Assembly (NCBI GenBank): GCA_039583875.1
Contig: CM077147.1
Span: 162,377,866 to 162,441,865, forward strand
Reading direction: 5' to 3'
Origin: Platanthera guangdongensis
Lineage: Eukaryota; Streptophyta; Magnoliopsida; Asparagales; Orchidaceae
Length of the DNA: 64,000 nt
Position numbers and translations under genes: made by a program. Below, piece by piece: positions 11,795 through 22,846 of the stretch; position 1 is the stretch's first letter; every line of letters starts with the position of its first letter. The notes under the pieces were generated by a model. That model saw only the letters and a list, made by a program, of their open reading frames with translations. It was not told where the DNA came from and searched no databases.

Positions 11795-12010
11795 TTCAGC
11801 TGTGAGTAATTCGTCAAACTTAGATCGATGAAATGCAGCCAGTTCGTCGAATCCAGATCGACAAAATTGAACGAAAACTATAGTTCTTAATTATTCATCT
11901 AACTGCAGATCGACGAACTCTTATGTCGAGCAGAGGTCGACGAATGTGGGACACAGAAAATGAATAAATTCATTCTCTGGGCAGAGATCAACGATCTCAA
12001 CCCAAGTGGT
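11795..12010 (+). repeat. Sire-A internal GATCGACGAA motif cluster
   Basis: Seven or so spaced copies or near-copies of (A/G)(G/A)TCGACGAA and its reverse TTCGTCGAA, similar to the array in the Sire-A and Sire-B LTRs but outside the LTR, shortly before the gag-pol boundary. Confidence 0.6.
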
Positions 12011-12276
12011 GAACTCAACAAATCGAACCCAGAAGTTCCCAAAGCTTAATTATAACAGAAACTTAAATGGCTGCAATTCTAGAATTTTACACACCCATGA
12101 TTGGGTTATAGCACCTAGGAGATATCATCCTTTAGGATACAAATCTCAACCAGAATTTTCTGTCATTTCTAGCTTTTCATACTAGCAAAACAAAGGACCC
12201 AAGGTAACTTGGGTGAAGAACAATTAATTGTATTTCACTGCAGGTGAAGAGCTGTCCAATAAATAATCAAACATGA

Positions 12277-14400
12277 TACCTGGACAGTGGGTGCTCCAAA
12301 CACATGACTGGCAGCAAGGACATCTTACACAAATACAAGTCCAAGCTGGGGCCAAAGGTTATCTTTGGGGATTCCAAATGTGGCCAGTCAGAAGGTTTTG
12401 GAGAAGTGAAGATTGGAGTTGTTACTTTCAAGAAAGTAACTTATGTCAGAGGACTCGAGTATAACCTCATCTCCATAAGTTAGTTATGTGATGAAGGTTA
12501 TCAGATACACTTCAACTCATCCTCTTGTATTATTTCTAATAAGGAAAATCAAACTATTTTAATTGGAAATAGACAAGGCAACATATATTTAGTTGATTTT
12601 CTATCTGCAACATATATTTAGTTGATTTGTTATCTGTCAATTCTGATATCTGCTTACTTAATATTACTAGTAATCAGAATGATTTATGGTATAAAATGCT
12701 AGGTCATGTAAACTTGAAAAACATTACTAGGTTATCAAAAGACAACCTTGTTAGAGGTTTACCTTCTAGTCCCTACAAGAAGAAAGGCCTTTGTAGGGCT
12801 TGTCAACTAGACAAGCAAACTAAATCTAGCTTTAAATCTGTTAATAAAATTGATTCACCTAGGATTTTGTATTTGCTACATATGGATCTCTTTGGACCCA
12901 TTCCTGTACAAAGCCTAGGAGGGAAATCCTACACCTTAGTTATTGTGGATGACTTCCCATGGTTCACTTGGGTATCCTTTCTGAGATCTAAGTCAGATAC
13001 CTTCAAGATTCTTACAGATTTTCTTAGGACCATACAGATTGAGTTCTCTACTCATGTTGCAGTGATCAGAAGTGATCATGGCACAGAGTTTGAGTCTCTT
13101 CTTATGCATGAGTTCTGTGAGAAGGAAGGTATCAGGCATTGCTTCTCAGCTCCTAGAACTCCTCAACAAAATGGGGTAGTTGAATGAAAAAATAGGACAT
13201 TCATTGAAGCTGCCGGTACATTGCTTGTAGATTCTTACATGCCCCTAACCTTTTGGGCAGAGACTGTGAGCACAACAAATTATGTCTTGAACAAGCGTTT
13301 AATTCACAAACTAAAAAATAGGACTCCCTGTGAATTATTTATAGGGAAGAAACCTAAAATCAACTATTTTAAAATATTTGGATGTATATGTTATATTCAC
13401 AACAACAACAAAAGATATATTAGAAAGGTTGAGGCAAAGGCTGAAGAGAGAATCTTTCTAGGATATTCCCAAGTAAGCAAAACCTATAGGGTTTTTAATA
13501 AATCATCTCTAAAAATTAAAGAGTCTATCCATGTTACATTTGATGAAGCTAACATGTCTTGCAAGGAGAAAGAAATTTCTACTAATAGCACTTTGCAGGT
13601 ACCTCACTTGTGTGAGAGCTTGGATGGACTAAACCTCACCCAAGAGGTTCCAACACATCCTTCTCCACAAGTCATTGAAGAAAGTGAAGATGGAGGCACT
13701 AAAGGAATTGATCTTCCCCCAACAGCAAACATAATTCCACAAGAGGAATTAGTTCCCAATGTTGTTGCAGAACCAACTCCACCCACTGATTTTGTCACAC
13801 TAAGGGATCATCCCAGATCTCAAGTGTTTGGAGACATATCAGCAGGTGTACATACCAGGCATCAACTCAACCAAGATTTGATGCATGCCTGTTTTCTCTC
13901 TCAGGTTGAACCTCTATCCATCCATGATACTGAGCAAGATCCCCACTGGATCATTGCAATGTAGGAGGAATTAAATCAATTTGAGAGATGCAGAGTTTGG
14001 GATTTGGTTCCAAGACCCCAAGACTATCCAGTCATTAGAACCAAATGGGTATACAGAAATAAATTGGATACACAAGGTACAATAGTGAGGAACAAGGCTA
14101 GGCTTGTTGCTCAAGGATATAGGCAAGAGGAAGGAACAAATTATGACCAAACCTTTGCACCTGTGGCAAGGTTGGAGGCAATCAGAATATTCCTGGCCTA
14201 TGCAGCCTACAAGAGATTCAAGGTATATCAGATGGATGTGATGAGTGCATTCCTGAATGAAAGTACTTAAAGAAGAGGTTTATGTTGAAAAACTCCAGGT
14301 TTTGTCTCTCTAACTCACACCTTATCAGTTTTCAAATTGCATAAGCTCTTATGGTCTCAATCAAGCTCGCTTTTGTGAGACCCTAACTAGCCTTGATAGC
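12277..14400 (+). pseudogene. Sire-A pol: protease, integrase, partial RT
   Basis: Starts with the protease motif YLDSGCSKHMTGSKD at 12277, then GLEYNLISIS, pre-integrase finger (CRACQLDKQTKSS near 12800), integrase core ([35 protein letters not shown] at 13150-13185), and RT beginning [25 protein letters not shown] and reaching [12 protein letters not shown] near 14265. Disabled by a stop at 12481, a 33-bp tandem duplication at about 12583-12632, a TGA after PQQNGVVE, a TAG at 13962-13964, and a frameshift near 14266; RT is lost after about 14400. Strand and order match Sire-B, of which it is a close relative. Confidence 0.9.
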
Positions 14401-14649
14401 AATGTATATTTATATACTAGCTTGGTATGCAATAAGTTAGGGCAAGGAGCCTTGGATGACCCATTATTGGGGATGATAGTCCAATTATGGTGAGATTCTT
14501 ACCGTTGCTCTTGTTTAAAATGTGTAAGATTGTTGCTTGATACTTCTTGGACCAAGAGGTCAATAGCGGGCTAAGCCCATATCTCAAGCGTATGCTAAAG
14601 AGCTCAATTGAAGTATTTATTGGCTGATGCTTCAAATATGACCGGCCCT
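14401..14649 (+). other. Unassigned sequence before the gap
   Basis: After the RT breaks off, these 250 bp match nothing else I can recognise in the window. The rest of RT, RNase H and the front of the post-pol ORF of Sire-A must be deleted or lie in the gap. Confidence 0.4.
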
Positions 14650-15149
14650 NNNNNNNNNNNNNNNNNNNNNNNNNNNNNNNNNNNNNNNNNNNNNNNNNNN
14701 NNNNNNNNNNNNNNNNNNNNNNNNNNNNNNNNNNNNNNNNNNNNNNNNNNNNNNNNNNNNNNNNNNNNNNNNNNNNNNNNNNNNNNNNNNNNNNNNNNNN
14801 NNNNNNNNNNNNNNNNNNNNNNNNNNNNNNNNNNNNNNNNNNNNNNNNNNNNNNNNNNNNNNNNNNNNNNNNNNNNNNNNNNNNNNNNNNNNNNNNNNNN
14901 NNNNNNNNNNNNNNNNNNNNNNNNNNNNNNNNNNNNNNNNNNNNNNNNNNNNNNNNNNNNNNNNNNNNNNNNNNNNNNNNNNNNNNNNNNNNNNNNNNNN
15001 NNNNNNNNNNNNNNNNNNNNNNNNNNNNNNNNNNNNNNNNNNNNNNNNNNNNNNNNNNNNNNNNNNNNNNNNNNNNNNNNNNNNNNNNNNNNNNNNNNNN
15101 NNNNNNNNNNNNNNNNNNNNNNNNNNNNNNNNNNNNNNNNNNNNNNNNN
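14650..15149. other. Assembly gap, 500 N
   Basis: Exactly 500 undetermined bases, a conventional placeholder, so the true size is unknown. Confidence 0.99.
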
Positions 15150-15752
15150 GCTATTATCTAAAAAAGAAAGGGCTCCCTCCTCTCCTCCTGCTCCTATGAC
15201 AAATCCAACCAATGACACTCCCTACTATATTCTCCAAAAGATAACTCCATATAAAGGGATGTCAGCTTGGATGTGGTTATCCAAAAATGAACAGAAAGAG
15301 AGGAAGAGAAGCAGAAGATACTCTCCTCCTCCATCTCAGAAATACAGAAAAGATCCACCTCCTACTCCTCCTCCAGTTGCTGGTGCTTCAGGCACAACTT
15401 CCCAAAGATCTACCACCCAATTCCAAACATATCATAGACATCAAGAGAGATCTTCTTTTGAAAGCAACCAACTAGGCATTACTCTTCAGGAAAGCAACAT
15501 CAATTTTAGCATCAACCACATCAGCAACATCAACAACAGCTATCATTCCCGGTAAATCAAAAAGTTGAAAGTCCTAAAAGACCAAATTCTCCTCTTGTTC
15601 CTTTTGAAGATCCTGAAACAGCTAATACAGCTAGAATGGGCAGGTTTCCAAGAACTTGTAGGCCTTTTTATGATTAACAAGGCTAAAGCTGAAGGAAGGA
15701 TCCTTCTGGGTATTACATAATGTCTAAGTACAGGAAAGAAGAGCTGAAGAGG
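15150..15752 (+). pseudogene. Sire-A post-pol ORF, middle part
   Basis: Continues out of the gap with NDTPYYILQKITPYKGM, WMWLSKNEQKERKRSRRYS, a proline-rich segment (KDPPPTPPPVAG) and a serine/glutamine-rich stretch, all collinear with 34060-34700 of Sire-B. After a stop at about 15553 similarity continues through the conserved motif MSKYRKEELKR, where Tek-2 has inserted at 15753. The ORF resumes at 25303. The protein is the Sirevirus extra product usually called env-like; see the Sire-F entry for the domain view. Confidence 0.85.
15748..15752 (+). other. Tek-2 target-site duplication, left copy (AGAGG)
   Basis: AGAGG precedes the LTR start and is repeated at 25303-25307 after the 3' LTR. 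Joining the flanks restores the post-pol ORF of Sire-A. Confidence 0.92.
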
Positions 15753-15796
15753 TGTAACAGCCCAAATTTCGAAAACAGGATATTTTTGGGTAACAC

Positions 15797-16374
15797 GGCC
15801 TGGGACACGGGCGTGTCCCAGGGCGTGTTAGCTGACACGGCCTGCGACACGGGCGTGTCGCAGGGCGTGTCGAGGTTGTGTCGACGATCGGCCTTTGTCT
15901 CGACGATTTTTCACTCGACGATGCGTCGAGAGGGGGCACACGGCCCAGGACACGGGTGTGTCCAAGGCCGTGTCGTATGCTCGACGATTGTTACTCGACG
16001 ATCGTCGAGTGTCGAGACGTAAGTGTTGAGTGTCGAGAGATTGAACACGGCCTGTGACACGGGCGTGTCACAGGGCGTGTCAAATCAGGTCGACGAACTC
16101 AGCCCCCGCCGAAGTTTCGAAAGGGCGTGTCTTTGTGCCGTATCTGGGCACACGGCCTGGGACACGGGCGTGTCACAAGCCGTGTGAAGTCTCAGGATGT
16201 TTTGGATTTTTTTCACCCAGGCACACGGCCACAGACACGGGCGTGTCTGAAGGCGTGTTGGTGACACGGCCCATGACACGGGTGTGTCCCATGGATGTGT
16301 CACTGGTTTGGATAAGTCGGTTGACCCACCGCTTGAGGCACACGGCCTGGCACACGACCGTGTCAGAGGCCGTG
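15797..16374. repeat. Array of eight 36-bp palindromes in the Tek-2 LTR
   Basis: Units at about 15797, 15836, 15940, 16046, 16151, 16222, 16264 and 16340. Typical left arm ACACGGCCTGGGACACG and right arm CGTGTCCCAGGGCGTGT are complementary except for one base, around a one- to three-base centre. Arms differ between units but stay paired (see findings). CTCGACGAT and GTCGACGA motifs sit between units. The array recurs in the 3' LTR. Confidence 0.9.
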
Positions 16375-17506
16375 TCGGGTCAAAATCAGTGTTTTTGGCA
16401 GAATCATGGCCGTCCATTCCTTCAGCCTGGATCCAAGGGCTGAAGATTCTTTCCTCTTCTCCTAAAGGCCGGAATCTGAGAAGTTATGCTCATTTTCTTA
16501 GCCTTTATCTTTCTTCATAAGAGAGAAAGAGAGAGAGAAAGGAGGAGTAAGAGGGAAAGTGGGCTGCTGCTGGTGGTGCTGCGGTTTACCGACAAGAGTT
16601 CCGAAGCCGGCATTGCGGAGGAAATAATCTTGCGAGTCTTGCAGGCTAGCTTTGAGGTCATGACACCGAAGCGGTCGTCAAGGGTAATGACTTTTCTTCC
16701 TAGCCATGTGAAGGCTTCCTTTTGGCATATCTTGTGATTTCCCCCACCAAGAGGTGGTTAATTTTGGGAATCTTTGGGTGGATTCTTGAAATCCCCTTTG
16801 TTAGCATATAGATCCGGAAATGGAGTACGGAATAGGCATGCTGTGTGAAGCCTATCTGGACAGGTTGGTATGGATTGGTGATGCTGCATATGAACCGGAG
16901 AAGACTCCGTGATAAACGTGTAGGTAAGTAAGACGGTAACGGGTTATGCCTGCGAAAAGGAGTAGCAGGAAGTCCTGGGGTGGTAGCCCAGGAAAATAGC
17001 CATGTGATGTTTTTGGGTCCAACCTGTGATTAAGGCACAGGAAGTACTGGTGGGACCAGGAAAGACCCTTTGTGATGCTTGATGTCGTAGGGTGTCCACC
17101 TGTGAAGAGAGTAACAGGAAGTACTGGCATGGTAGCCAGGAAAGACCCCATGACATTTGTAATTTACGGTGTCCACCTGTGAAGAGAATAACAGGAAGTA
17201 CTGGTGTGCCCAGGAAAGACCCGCTGTTGCTGTGAGAGAATGGGTGTAAGAATTATGCCCAGGCTTGAATGCCAGAACAGGATCAGTGAGACCTACCCGC
17301 GCCTTTGATATAGCCATGAGTACGTTGTACTCGGAGAAGGCAAGGCGATTTGAGCAACGGGGGGTGGAGGATCCGACCTGCGTTATGTACGTCCGACGTG
17401 AGACCAGAAAGTGCGGTCTGTTGGAACGCATAGCAAGAGTCTTAGGCCTGCGCGCCGTGATACAACAGGGGGGGGGGGGCTACGGGCCATCCCGGTTCAC
17501 TAAGAC

Positions 17507-17513
17507 TATAAAA
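17507..17513 (+). promoter_or_regulatory. TATA box of the Tek-2 5' LTR
   Basis: CTATAAAACTCCCC in the 3' half of the LTR, kept at 24562-24568 in the 3' LTR. This is the form and place of a retrotransposon core promoter. Confidence 0.55.
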
Positions 17514-18249
17514 CTCCCCGGCTGCACGCCATGGAGTAAATGATCAAGAGAGTTACCGTTGGGTTGTAACCCTGATACGGTGGTGGGCAAGAGCTTTGCC
17601 AGAACACCAAGAATGTGCCCTGAGTGCACGGACCGTTGGGCCGGGTGGCGAACGGTTGTGATGGCTTGTGTGCGTGAAAGCATATTTTGATGAGATATTG
17701 CCATACTTGTGATATGATATGCCTGCAGGGAAGAAACCGCTGCCCCGAGAGAAGGGGTAGGGTCGTTATAATTTGGTCAGCTGAACGCTGACCGTTGCTT
17801 TTGTTTGCCACCGGTGGGTGGATTGTCCCTTTACAGGTGCTGGAGAGCCGAGCGGGACGCATAGAGGTTGATGTTCCTGTTGGTGTTGCTGCTACTGTTG
17901 TTAGCCCTCGAAGGCTATCTGTGTTGTTGTGTGTTTTCTTTTATTGTAGCCGGCCTGCGCGCCAATCTGTTTAGGCCACTGTTTGAAAGCTATGAAAGGC
18001 CATAAGGCCAACTCTTTTGACTTGTTGTAAGACATTCCTATAGTTTATAAAATGTGGAGTTTTATATTTGGACATTCATGAGGAGTTCAAGTTGTAGTCT
18101 AGGCTTCCGCTAGAATGCTTTGTGTTAGGTGCGATGCGCGACTCTGGTATCATCCTGTACCTTCACCGACTGTTTTGTGATATATCCTGTGGGACCCCGG
18201 CCGGACCTTCTAGAATATATCATATGAACGGATGGGGTTGTTACATTTT

Positions 18250-18258
18250 TGGTATCGG
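18250..18258 (+). other. Tek-2 primer binding site (initiator tRNA-Met type)
   Basis: TGGTATCGG follows the LTR end after four bases. The first seven bases match the usual TGGTATCAGAGC site of plant retrotransposons; the remainder has decayed. Confidence 0.6.
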
Positions 18259-18455
18259 TTGTCTTGGTCTTTCCCTCTCGAAGTCGTGGCCGACTTCTTT
18301 TGTGGGGTTGCGAGCATGTGTTTGTGCAAACCAAAGTCTACGAACGAACTCCTGAATGTCCATGATAGGAATGCAAAGTTTTGTGTTTGAGGAACCTGCG
18401 TGTTCCTATCTTGTTGCTTACTTGTGTAATTTTCCGTCTATAGGCGACGAGTGCG

Positions 18456-19130
18456 ATGGCTTGGCAGCAGGAACCCCAACACTCGCTAGGAAGCATGACA
18501 TCAACTGTGGCACCAACCTCTCCTTCATCGATCGAAACGGCTCGACTGATTGTCGATATGGTTTTTGCAACGCTCAAGGCTTACCATGAGGGACAAGTTT
18601 CACCCTCTGATCCGGTGATGCGTTCCATGCCGGGTAGGGAACTTGAGCAGCCGGCAAGGGGAAGTGCCTCAGCTTCGTCGGGACATGTGTGTTTGAGCCA
18701 AGGAGAGAACACGGTTGCGGACTATTTTCACGTATTTGTTGCAATGAGACAACAACCCGAGTTTGTGTTTGAGACCGAGGGGATGAAGATCAATCGGTTT
18801 TATGATGGGCTACGTCAGGAACTCCGTTTCTTGTTGATGGGTCCTAAGTTCTTGGGCTTCCGACCACTGGTGGAGGCAGCGAGACTGTTGGAAATCGACT
18901 TGAGGAGAGCACAGCAGATGCCTGTGACTCGGAAAGTGCGCACTCCAAGGGTTGGGAAGTCGGCTCATCGTAAGAGGCAAGACATGAGAAGCGTACTTGT
19001 TATGCGTGTGGTCTGGTAGGACACCTCGCTCGTGAATGTGGGGATGGTGTTCAGCAGCCAAAAAAGTAGTACAAGTGCTATTCGTGTGGGAAAGCAGGAC
19101 ATAAAGCCCGTGATTGCCGCGTTGGCTCGT
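18456..19130 (+). pseudogene. Tek-2 gag
   Basis: An ATG at 18456 opens 187 codons containing part of the retrotransposon capsid fold (GENTVADYFHVFVAMRQQPEF, KINRFYDGLRQELRF, FRPLVEAARLLEIDLRRAQQM). About 100 residues usually found before this part are missing. A frameshift near 18985 separates it from two zinc knuckles, CYACGLVGHLAREC and CYSCGKAGHKARDC, with a TAG between them at about 19066. Gag would form the virus-like particle and bind the RNA. The start is plausible because it follows the primer site and leader by about 200 bp. Confidence 0.8.
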
Positions 19131-19530
19131 AGCATGCAAGAAATGTCAACAGCATGATGTAGATAAATAATGAGGCTTCTCCTGTACATAAATAATGGTG
19201 GCTTATGCATGTTCGATGTACAGTAAGCCGTTTTGGATGAAAAGGCTATGAGGGCCTGTGTCCGATAGGGATGTGTGGGATCAACGTGTGTTGTCAATTG
19301 TTGATGTTTTATACCATGGGGACATGTGTGCCCAAACCTGGCAAGAGTCGTACGATAATCGTCTTGCTTGCTTTTGTTTGCATCTTGTGAATGTTGTTTG
19401 TATGTGTTAGGTGCACCACAGGCACCGTTTGCGAAGGTTGTTTTGTATTCTTTTCTGACTAGGGCGTTGATCACGCGGCTTGGGAAGACAGATAGCGTCA
19501 GTGTGGTGTAGCCGAATGGCTGTTGGCTGC
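19131..19530. other. Decayed Tek-2 gag-protease spacer
   Basis: Full of stops on the plus strand. The protease catalytic motif (DSGA) expected here is not recognisable, so either it was deleted or it has mutated beyond recognition. Confidence 0.4.
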
Positions 19531-20904
19531 TTGCGGACCAAGCTTGCGATGTGGCGGTTCAGTTAGGAAGTCGGGATTTTAGTTTAACTGCATTTGTTTT
19601 GCCAATATCGGAATTCGATGTGATTTTTGGGATGGATTGGCTTGCGGAGCAGCATGCTATGATTGATTGCCAGTCCAAAGAAATCACGTTGGGCCAGAAT
19701 ACCGAACAGGAGACAAAGTTCGCGGGTATGCGAGGAGTGGGCGGGACATTGATGTCTGCACTCCAGGTAGTCAAAGCTGTTCAGAAGGGTGCGGGGTGTT
19801 ACCTTGCACTGATTCAGGCTGATGATTCTAAGGCCCATGTGTGCAAGGTTCCGATTGTGGCAGAATTTACAGATGTGTTTCCCACGGATCTCCCTGGGCT
19901 ACCACCCCAGCGGGAGATTGACTTCACGATCGTGTTGGTGCCAGTGCGAAACCTGTGGCCCGCTCGCCATATCGCGTTGCGCCTAACGAGATGGCTAAGT
20001 TGAAGGTTCAACTATAAGAAATGCTAGAGCAAGGTTATATCCGCCCAAGTATGTCACCTTGGAGCGCGCCTGTGCTTTTTGTAAAGAATAAAGACGGTGG
20101 GTTGCGATTGTGTATCGATTATCGTGAACTGAATAAGCTGACCGAGAAGAATAAGTATCCTATACCTCGGATTGATGAGTTATTCGATCAGCTAGTGGGC
20201 TCGATGTCTATTCGAAGTTGGACCTGAAGTCTGGTTATTACCAGATAAGAATTCGGGAAGGTGACATTCCCAAAACCGCATTTGGAACGCGTTATGGGCA
20301 CTATGAGTTCACAGTCATGCCCTTTGGATTGTGCAATGTGCCCTCGGTGTTTATGGATCTGATGCACCGTATTTTTCGTGAGTACCTGGATCTATTTGTT
20401 ATAGTGTTCATTGATGACATCATAGTGTACTCGAAGTCCAAAGCCGAGCATAAGATTCACTTGCGGTTGGTGTTGAACACGTTGAGGCAAAATCAGCTAT
20501 ATGCCAAGTTCTTGAAGTGCGAGTTTTGGCTATCGTCAGTGGCATTTTTGGGCCATGTGGTGAGTGGAGCGGGCATTGCAGTGGATCCAGCGAAGATAAG
20601 AGCCATACAAGAGTGGCCAATGTTGTCTTCCGTGGCCGAGGTCAGGAGTTTTCTTGGACTTGCGGGCTACTATAGACGATTTGTGGAGAACTTCTCGCGG
20701 ATCGCTTTGCCGCTAACCACACTGACGCGAAAAGATCAGAAGTTCGTTTGGATGCTAGAGTGCGTACGAGCTTTTGAAGAGCTGAAGGTTCGGTTGACCA
20801 CGGAGCCGGTGTTGTCTTCGCCACGTGGAACCGATGGATTTGTGATTTATAGTGATGCCTCAGGGAGCGGCTTAGGCTGCGTTCTTCTGAAAAAGGAAAG
20901 GTGA
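19531..20904 (+). pseudogene. Tek-2 protease remnant and reverse transcriptase
   Basis: Protease C-terminal half (SEFDVIFGMDWLAEQHAMIDC at 19605-19670), linker (VAEFTDVFPTDLPGLPP), then [82 protein letters not shown] and catalytic FIDDIIVYS at about 20410. Frameshifts occur near 19960-20020 and 20195-20215. The sequence ends in the first RNase H strand ([16 protein letters not shown]). Same layout as Tek-1 RT, but a distinct family: its LTR is unrelated in sequence. Confidence 0.9.
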
Positions 20905-21200
20905 TTTCTTATGGCTCACGCCAGCTGAAGGTGCACGAGCGAAATTATCCCGTCCATGATTTGGACTTAGCGGCGGTGATTTTTGCACTCAAGTTGTGGC
21001 GACACTACCTTTATGGAGTGAATGTGGAGATCTATACCGATCATAAGAGCCTAAAGTATCTTTTGGAGCAGAAAGACTTGAATATGCGACAACGAAGGTG
21101 GTTGGAGTTCCTTGGGGACTACACTTTTGAGATTCACTATACGCCCGGGAAGGGGAATGTTGTCGCGGATGCCTTGAGTCGGCGGGTTCGGCTAGAGCAA
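20901..21200 (+). pseudogene. Tek-2 RNase H
   Basis: After a one-base shift at about 20900 the reading continues [56 protein letters not shown] and [14 protein letters not shown], the full second half of a Gypsy RNase H and its tether. Confidence 0.88.
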
Positions 21201-22494
21201 ATTGGTTACAAAGGCATGATGAATGTCTTATCCAGGAACTGGAGGCATTGGAGATCTATTGTGTTGACAAGAATTCCATTGCCATTGCATGTTTGAACTG
21301 GACTGAGGTGCAATGTGACCTTGCAGACCGAGTTCGACGGGCAACGGATTTGGATGAAGATCTCTTACGCTATGGAATGAAGGGCCAGAGGGAAAATTCA
21401 CCTGGAATGACGGTCTTTTGCGAAAAGAGGGCCGTTTGTGCGTCCCAAATGTGGGGAAATTGGGGAAGAACTGATGTATGAAGCGCATTATACAAAATAT
21501 TCCATTCACCCCAGGAGCACAAAGATGTTCAACGATATGAAGAAGCTTTTCTGGTGGCCAGGGCTCAAGAAATATGTTGCCCTTTTCTGTATCCAAATGC
21601 CAAACATGTGCGATGGTGAAGGCGGAATGCCAAAAGCCGGACGGTTACTTGAAATCACTACCAATCCCAGAGTGGAAATTTGATGATATTTCCATGGATT
21701 TTGTGCATGGGTTGCCAGATTGCAGCGAGGAAATGATTCCATTTGAGTGATTGTTGACCGGCTAACGAAAGTGGCACATTTTCTCCCGAACAGGCGAGAT
21801 GATTCAGTGGAAAGTTTGGCAAAGTTATATGTTGACCAGATTGTGCGACTTCACGGTGTTCCTCGGAGCATCGTAAGTGATCGAGATGGGAGATTCACGT
21901 CAAATGATTGGAGGCTAGTTCACCGACTATTGGGCACAAAATTGACTTTCAATACGGCCTTTCCTCCCCAAACGGATGGCCAAACTGAACGTACCAACAG
22001 AACAATGGAGGACATGCTCCGATGTGCGCCCTTGACTTCGGAAAGAGATGGGAAGATCATCTCTATATGGTAGAGTTTGCATATAATAACAGCTACCAGG
22101 CGAGCATGGGGATGGCACCATATGAAGCTCTATGTGGAAGGAAGTGTCGTACTCCCTTGGCTTGGGTAGAAGCGGGCGAAGCCCGGGTTTTAAAACCAAA
22201 TGAGGTTGATGAAGCAAACTCAACCATCCGGACTATTCGAGAGAGATTGCTTATTGCTCAAGATCGACAAGCGAAGTGCTACAACGCCAAGCACCGAAAC
22301 GTGGAATTTGCGGTTGGCGATTGGGTCTACTTGAAGATCAAGCCTTTCAAAGGTGTCTCTAGGATTCGACGATTGAAAAAGTTAAGTCCAAAATATTTGG
22401 GTCCTTTTGAAGTGGTTGAGCGAGTGGGCGAAGCGGCTTATCGACTAGCTCTGTCGGCAAACTTGGGTGGTTACATGATGTCTTTCACATCTCG
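21201..22494 (+). pseudogene. Tek-2 integrase
   Basis: Zinc-binding segment decayed at 21430-21640 (YEAHYTKYSIHPRSTKMFND, FWWPGLKKYVA, then C..C remnants). Core: SMDFVHGLPD (21695), a TGA near 21748, [57 protein letters not shown], so both Asp and the Glu remain. C-terminus: FAYNNSYQASMGMAPYEALC, FAVGDWVYLKIKPFKGVSRI, LSPKYLGPFEVVERVGEAAY. Several frameshifts, so inactive. Confidence 0.9.
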
Positions 22495-22731
22495 GTGCTT
22501 CGGAAGGCCGTGAAAGATCCAGCTCAAGTGATCGCGGATGATCGTGTGCCGGTGGCGTATGGGCTAACAACGAGAGTTAGACCCATTCAGATCGAAGATC
22601 GAGCCGAGAAACAGTTACAGAACAAGACGGTCGGTGTGGTAAAAGTCCGGTGGGACAACTGCGGCCGTGAAGAACTGACATGGGAGCGAGAGCAAACCAT
22701 GCAAGCAGAGTTCCCTGAGCTATTTTTGTAA
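22495..22731 (+). pseudogene. Tek-2 chromodomain
   Basis: The last 78 codons of pol include VGVVKVRWDNCGREELTWER, the aromatic and acidic pattern of a chromovirus C-terminal chromodomain, ending FPELFL and a stop. It lies 115 bp before the 3' LTR with the conserved TTCGAGGACGAAATTTC motif between. It would bind histone tails and bias integration. Confidence 0.85.
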
Positions 22732-22829
22732 TCTGTAGCGAGAATGTTGTAACATAAAATTGTATATTGTCACAGTTTTCTTGCTGATTTCTGTTACCTT
22801 CCTGTATCTGAATTTCGAGGACGAAATTT

Positions 22830-22846
22830 CTTGTATTAGGGAGGAT
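22830..22846 (+). other. Tek-2 polypurine tract
   Basis: TTGTATTAGGGAGGAT directly precedes the 3' LTR start TGTAACAGCCC. The purine part is AGGGAGGA. Confidence 0.7.

Larger units (their letters stand above)
10416..12180. other. Sire-A leader/gag zone without recognisable gag
   Basis: Gag should lie here, but no capsid or zinc knuckle is recognisable on the plus strand. The DNA is A/T-rich with many stops, and looks like foreign or heavily decayed sequence. One open stretch on the minus strand is listed separately. Confidence 0.5.
15753..18245 (+). repeat. Tek-2 5' LTR (2493 bp)
   Basis: Starts TGTAACAGCCC and ends GGTTGTTACA, with a near-identical partner at 22847-25302. Differences are scattered substitutions and short indels (for example 15 bp present at about 15903-15917 only here). 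Contains the 36-bp palindrome array (15797-16374), a diverged about 77-bp repeat of AACAGGAAGTACTGG...CAGGAAAGACCC with four copies at 16960-17225, and a TATA box. Confidence 0.93.

Noticed and set aside
14604..15555. Long frames crossing the N gap
   Set aside because: The unknown bases translate as X; only the part after 15150 has homology support.
15720..16740. Several 70-130 codon frames on both strands in the Tek-2 LTR, with Cys/Thr/Arg-rich repeats
   Set aside because: They are translations of the palindrome array; both strands and several frames are open at once, and the 3' LTR copy shifts frames. No protein family pattern.
18250..18258. tRNA-like sequence after the LTR as a tRNA gene
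   Set aside because: It is only a primer binding site; no cloverleaf is present. No tRNA or rRNA genes were recognised in the window.
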